The notes under the pieces: model-generated
Databases searched by the model: none
The model's input: the letters and a program-made list of their open reading frames with translations, nothing else
Told to the model about the DNA's origin: nothing
From: Bog-473 sp049513455
Lineage (GTDB): Bacteria > Actinomycetota > Acidimicrobiia > Acidimicrobiales > RAAP-2
Length of the DNA stretch: 64,000 nucleotides
NCBI GenBank assembly: GCA_049513455.1
Contig: JBEKWB010000002.1
Location: 151,746 to 215,745, forward strand
Direction: 5' to 3'
Made by a program: the position numbers and the translations under genes
Part shown: positions 61,334-64,000 of the stretch, piece by piece
Numbering within the stretch: position 1 is the stretch's first letter
How the letters are laid out: every line of letters begins with the position of its first letter

Positions 61334-62376
61334 CGCCAACCGAGCCGGGCTTCTTCGCTGAACTGTTCGACGCCATCACGCCGAGGACGGTCGTGCTCGT
61401 CTTCGGCGTGATGCTCATCCAGCTCGCCTTCGTACTTTCCTACGTCGGCGCCTTCCACCACCCGACCCCGCACCAGGTTCCCGTGGCGGTCGTTGCACCG
61501 GCGCAGATCTCTCGCCACGTCGTAACCGAGCTCAGCCGCCTACCGGGCCGGCCGCTCTCGGCTACCGCCGTTCCCAGCAAAGCAGCCGGGCTGACCCTGT
61601 TGCGCGACGGTTCGACGAGTGGCGTGTTCATCGTCGACCCTGCGGGCAAGACCGACTCGCTCCTTGTAGCAAGCGGCGGCGGCGCAGCAGTGTCGACGGC
61701 CGTCGAGGACATGTTCGCACAGGTGGAGGCGGCCGAGCATAGAACCATGACCGTCACCGATGCCGTCGCCGCACAACCCGGCGATGGCCGGGGTCTCTCA
61801 GGCTTCTACCTGGTCGTTGGCTGGCTCGTCGGCGGTTATCTCGTCGCTGCGCTCCTTGGGATCGCCAAGGGTGCTCGACCCGCGACTACCCGCCGCGCCA
61901 TCCACCGCTTGATCGTGCTCGTCCCCTACGCCATCCTCTCTGGACTTGGGGGAGCGATCCTCGTCGGCCCCGTCCTCGGTGCCCTCACCGGACATTTCAT
62001 GGCACTTTGGTGGCTTGGGGCATTCCTCGTCTTCTGTGCTGCCGCGGTCACCATGGCGTTCCAAGTTCTCCTTGGGGTCTTTGGTATCGGCCTCACCCTG
62101 ATCCTGTTCGTCGTGCTCGGCAATCCCAGTTCGGGCGGAGCATACCCAGCCTCGTTGCTCCCTCCGTTCTGGCGGGCGATCGGCAACTCGATTCCGAACG
62201 GTGCGGGCGTCGAAGCCATCCGGCGCATCGTCTACTTCGGCTCGAACGACGTCGTATGCAACCTGCTCGTCATCGCCATCTACGCCGTCGCCGGAACTGC
62301 AATTGCCATCACTGGCGCCTCGGTATTGGCCCGCCGGGCTGCGGCCGGCCAATCCGATGTATCCGCCGTCATCTGA
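61330..62376 (+). CDS. YhgE/Pip-like (DUF3533-type) membrane protein
   Basis: This 348-residue protein has one N-terminal helix (VVLVFGVMLIQLAFVLSYVGA) and an extracellular domain of about 120 residues (VPVAVVAPAQISRHVVTELS through DSLLVASGGGAAVSTAVED). Five or so C-terminal helices follow, from GFYLVVGWLVGGYLVAALLG. This resembles YhgE/Pip and SNG1-type ABC-2-like membrane proteins involved in secretion or drug tolerance. It is coupled to the TetR gene upstream. Confidence 0.72.
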   Translation: MTPTEPGFFAELFDAITPRTVVLVFGVMLIQLAFVLSYVGAFHHPTPHQVPVAVVAPAQISRHVVTELSRLPGRPLSATAVPSKAAGLTLLRDGSTSGVFIVDPAGKTDSLLVASGGGAAVSTAVEDMFAQVEAAEHRTMTVTDAVAAQPGDGRGLSGFYLVVGWLVGGYLVAALLGIAKGARPATTRRAIHRLIVLVPYAILSGLGGAILVGPVLGALTGHFMALWWLGAFLVFCAAAVTMAFQVLLGVFGIGLTLILFVVLGNPSSGGAYPASLLPPFWRAIGNSIPNGAGVEAIRRIVYFGSNDVVCNLLVIAIYAVAGTAIAITGASVLARRAAAGQSDVSAVI

Positions 62377-62392
62377 GGACACACGTCGAGCG

Positions 62393-63193
62393 ATGCCAAA
62401 TGAGAGCACGCGGACCGTTTGGATAGCCCTGGCAGCGGACCTCGGTATCGGCCTAGCCAAGGCCGGCGCGGCAGTCGTTACGGGTTCAGCCGCAATGGCG
62501 GCCGAGGCTTCGCATTCACTCGCCGATGTCGCCACCGGTGTCATCCTCGTCGTCGCTCAGCACCGCAGCTCCCGTGATCCCGACGATCAACATCCCCTGG
62601 GATACGGACGGGAGATCTACTTCTGGACACTGCTGGCTGCGCTCGGTGTGCTAGTCGCCGGTGCGGTGTTTTCCTTGCGCGAGGGCATCGAGGAGTTGAT
62701 CCACCCAAGCATGACTTCTCGGTTCGCCGTCGCCTACGTCGTGCTTGCACTTTCCACTTGTTTGGACCTCATTTCATTCCGCCAATCCGCTGGCCAGATG
62801 AGCGACCAGGCGCGCCGCAGGAACCTCAGTCTCCTCAGTCAGTCCAAGACGACATCCGATCCCAGCCTGCGGACCGTGTTCGTCCAAGATGCGGTGTCAG
62901 TCTCGCGAGACGTGATGGCCTTCGCGGGTCTGGGCATCAATCAGATCACCGGATCGTCAATCCCCCAGGGGATCGTCGCCGTGCTCATCGGGCTGCTGCT
63001 CATCCGCGCCGGGTTTCGACTCGTCCAGCGCAGCCACGACTTTCTGGTCGGCGCCTGGTCGCTCACGTCCCCGGCTCCAAAAGGACGCGAGGCAGATGAC
63101 TTCACCCAGCCATTCCAACCGACAGACGAGGAGGGGTTACGAACCTTTCTGGCTCTCCTGACTGATCCGTGGGTCAATTTGACCTGGTCCTGA
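62393..63193 (+). CDS. Cation diffusion facilitator, 3' truncated
   Basis: The ATG at 62393 starts a 266-residue protein of the SLC30A9-like CDF branch: AAEASHSLADVATG on the metal-site helix, HPLGYGREIYFW, FVQDAVSVSRDVMAFAGL carrying the second acidic pair, and DFLVGAW. The cytoplasmic C-terminal domain begins (TDEEGLRTFLALLTDPWV) and then stops abruptly, about 40 or more residues short of normal, immediately before an ISL3-type transposase. It probably encodes a damaged divalent-cation exporter. Confidence 0.75.
   Translation: MPNESTRTVWIALAADLGIGLAKAGAAVVTGSAAMAAEASHSLADVATGVILVVAQHRSSRDPDDQHPLGYGREIYFWTLLAALGVLVAGAVFSLREGIEELIHPSMTSRFAVAYVVLALSTCLDLISFRQSAGQMSDQARRRNLSLLSQSKTTSDPSLRTVFVQDAVSVSRDVMAFAGLGINQITGSSIPQGIVAVLIGLLLIRAGFRLVQRSHDFLVGAWSLTSPAPKGREADDFTQPFQPTDEEGLRTFLALLTDPWVNLTWS
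63172..63184. repeat. Palindrome GGTCAA-T-TTGACC at the cation-efflux truncation point
   Basis: This 13-bp perfect dyad lies where the cation-efflux protein departs from its family. It may be the outer end of the insertion element or its target. The other element end lies outside the window. Confidence 0.35.
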
Positions 63194-63221
63194 CGCGAAC
63201 GACGCCATCCCCTTCTACGTT

Positions 63222-63244
63222 TTTGAACTGTTCGAAGGTTCAAA
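63222..63244. repeat. Inverted repeat TTTGAAC-N9-GTTCAAA before the transposase
   Basis: Perfect 7-bp arms lie 16-38 nt upstream of the transposase ATG. It could be part of the element's left end, a transposase-binding site or a hairpin limiting read-through. Confidence 0.4.
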
Positions 63245-63259
63245 GACGCAATAAGGAGG

Positions 63260-64000
63260 ATGGCGTTGTTCGGTGCCAACGTATGGCGTCGCGTGCTCGG
63301 TGTCGACCGGGCCACGGTGATCGAGGATGTGGACTTCGACGAGGAGTCCGACACGGTGGTCGTCCATGTGCGTCCGCGAAGGGCCACCAAGCGCCGGTGC
63401 GGGCGGTGCGGCGTGCGGGCGCCGGGCTATGACCAGGGCGAAGGACGGCGCAACTGGAGGGCGCTCGACCTCGGGACGCTCCGATGCTTCCTTCAGGCAG
63501 ACTCCCCACGGGTGAACTGCCCGACCCACGGACCGACCGTGGCCCAGGTGCCCTGGGCCCGTCACGGAGCCGGCCATACCCGAGACTTCGACGACACGGT
63601 GGCCTGGCTGGTCACCCACACCCCGAAATCGACCGTCAGCGAGCTGCTGCGCATCGCCTGGAGGAGCGTGGGGGCCATCATCGAACGGGTGGTGGCCGAC
63701 GGACGAGGCGCCCATGATCCCTTCGAGGGCTTGACCCGGATCGGACTCGACGAGATCAGCTACAAGCGGGGCCATCGCTACCTCACTATCTGCGTGGATC
63801 ATGCCTCCGGACGCCTGGTCTGGGCCGCGGTCGGCCGGGACAAACGGACCCTGAACGGCTTCTTCGACCTGCTTGGCTCCGAGCGCTGTGCGCAGATCCG
63901 CCTGGTGTCTGCTGACGCGGCCGAGTGGATCGCCGATGTGGTGGCCGAACGCTGCCCGAATGCCACGATCTGCATCGACGCGTTTCACGTCGTGGCCTGG
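63260..64000 (+). mobile_element. ISL3-family transposase, 3' end outside window
   Basis: The frame is open from ATG 63260 (or TTG 63266, better spaced from AAGGAGG) to the window end, 247 codons. The N-terminal zinc finger is visible as RRCGRCGVRAPGYD and NCPTHGP. The DDE catalytic core begins with GLDEISYKRGHRYLTICVDH and continues with SADAAEWIADV and CIDAFHVVAW, giving at least two catalytic aspartates. The left end of the element is probably between 63165 and 63250, next to a truncated cation-efflux gene. Confidence 0.88.

Overview
The window is a high-GC actinobacterial chromosome segment. Signs of this are three F420-type luciferase-like oxidoreductases, an SDR with the mycofactocin-coupled signature, a 3-ketosteroid-dehydrogenase-like flavoprotein, paired cytochromes P450, many GTG/TTG starts and pervasive ATGA/GTGA gene overlaps. 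An uncultivated member near Acidimicrobiia or Mycobacteriales is a reasonable guess, but nothing here fixes the taxonomy. I saw no rRNA, tRNA, CRISPR array or prophage.

Region 1 (1-32 kb) is a dense CoA-dependent catabolic island. A plus-strand operon (2026-7352) holds two unlike acyl-CoA dehydrogenase subunits flanking two crotonase-fold enzymes and an acyl-CoA ligase. It is followed by a fused DUF35-thiolase/aldolase (8304), a thioesterase, two tandem acyl-CoA ligases and another crotonase (10097-14760). Next come a fourth crotonase, a P450, an amidohydrolase, a FadR-type regulator, four SDRs and a DapB-like reductase. A seven-gene minus-strand operon (31814 to 23898) then encodes SDR, PanC-like ligase, DapB-like reductase, aldehyde dehydrogenase, Baeyer-Villiger-type monooxygenase, SDR and a second P450. 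Together these look like a route that oxidises a bulky isoprenoid or steroid-like substrate (P450, SDR, BVMO, ALDH), activates it as a CoA ester and shortens it by dehydrogenation, hydration or isomerisation and retro-aldol cleavage. The substrate itself is inference. A short motif (two exact 13-bp copies, TATAGCTCTACAT, plus related sites) recurs in at least seven intergenic gaps between 2 and 27.5 kb and may mark one regulon.

Region 2 (32-49 kb) is mixed: TetR, alpha/beta hydrolase, SRPBCC protein, a V4R-GAF-GGDEF-EAL c-di-GMP protein with a decayed EAL remnant beside it, dihydrofolate reductase, an HSL esterase, SDRs with a MarR regulator, a TauD-like dioxygenase with a sulfotransferase, a CocE-type hydrolase, a PhyH-like dioxygenase, a poly-gamma-glutamate-hydrolase-like protein and a DHA2 drug exporter.

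Region 3 (49-64 kb) has a PRC-barrel protein with an apparent internal loss, a DoxX membrane protein, two envelope/secreted proteins, a second small redox cluster (two LLM flavoproteins, SnoaL, ABM monooxygenase, mycofactocin-type SDR, sugar-isomerase-like TIM barrel, KstD-like flavoprotein), MarR/SDR and TetR/YhgE-like pairs across an AT-rich island, and a cation-efflux gene cut short next to an ISL3-family transposase that runs off the window end.
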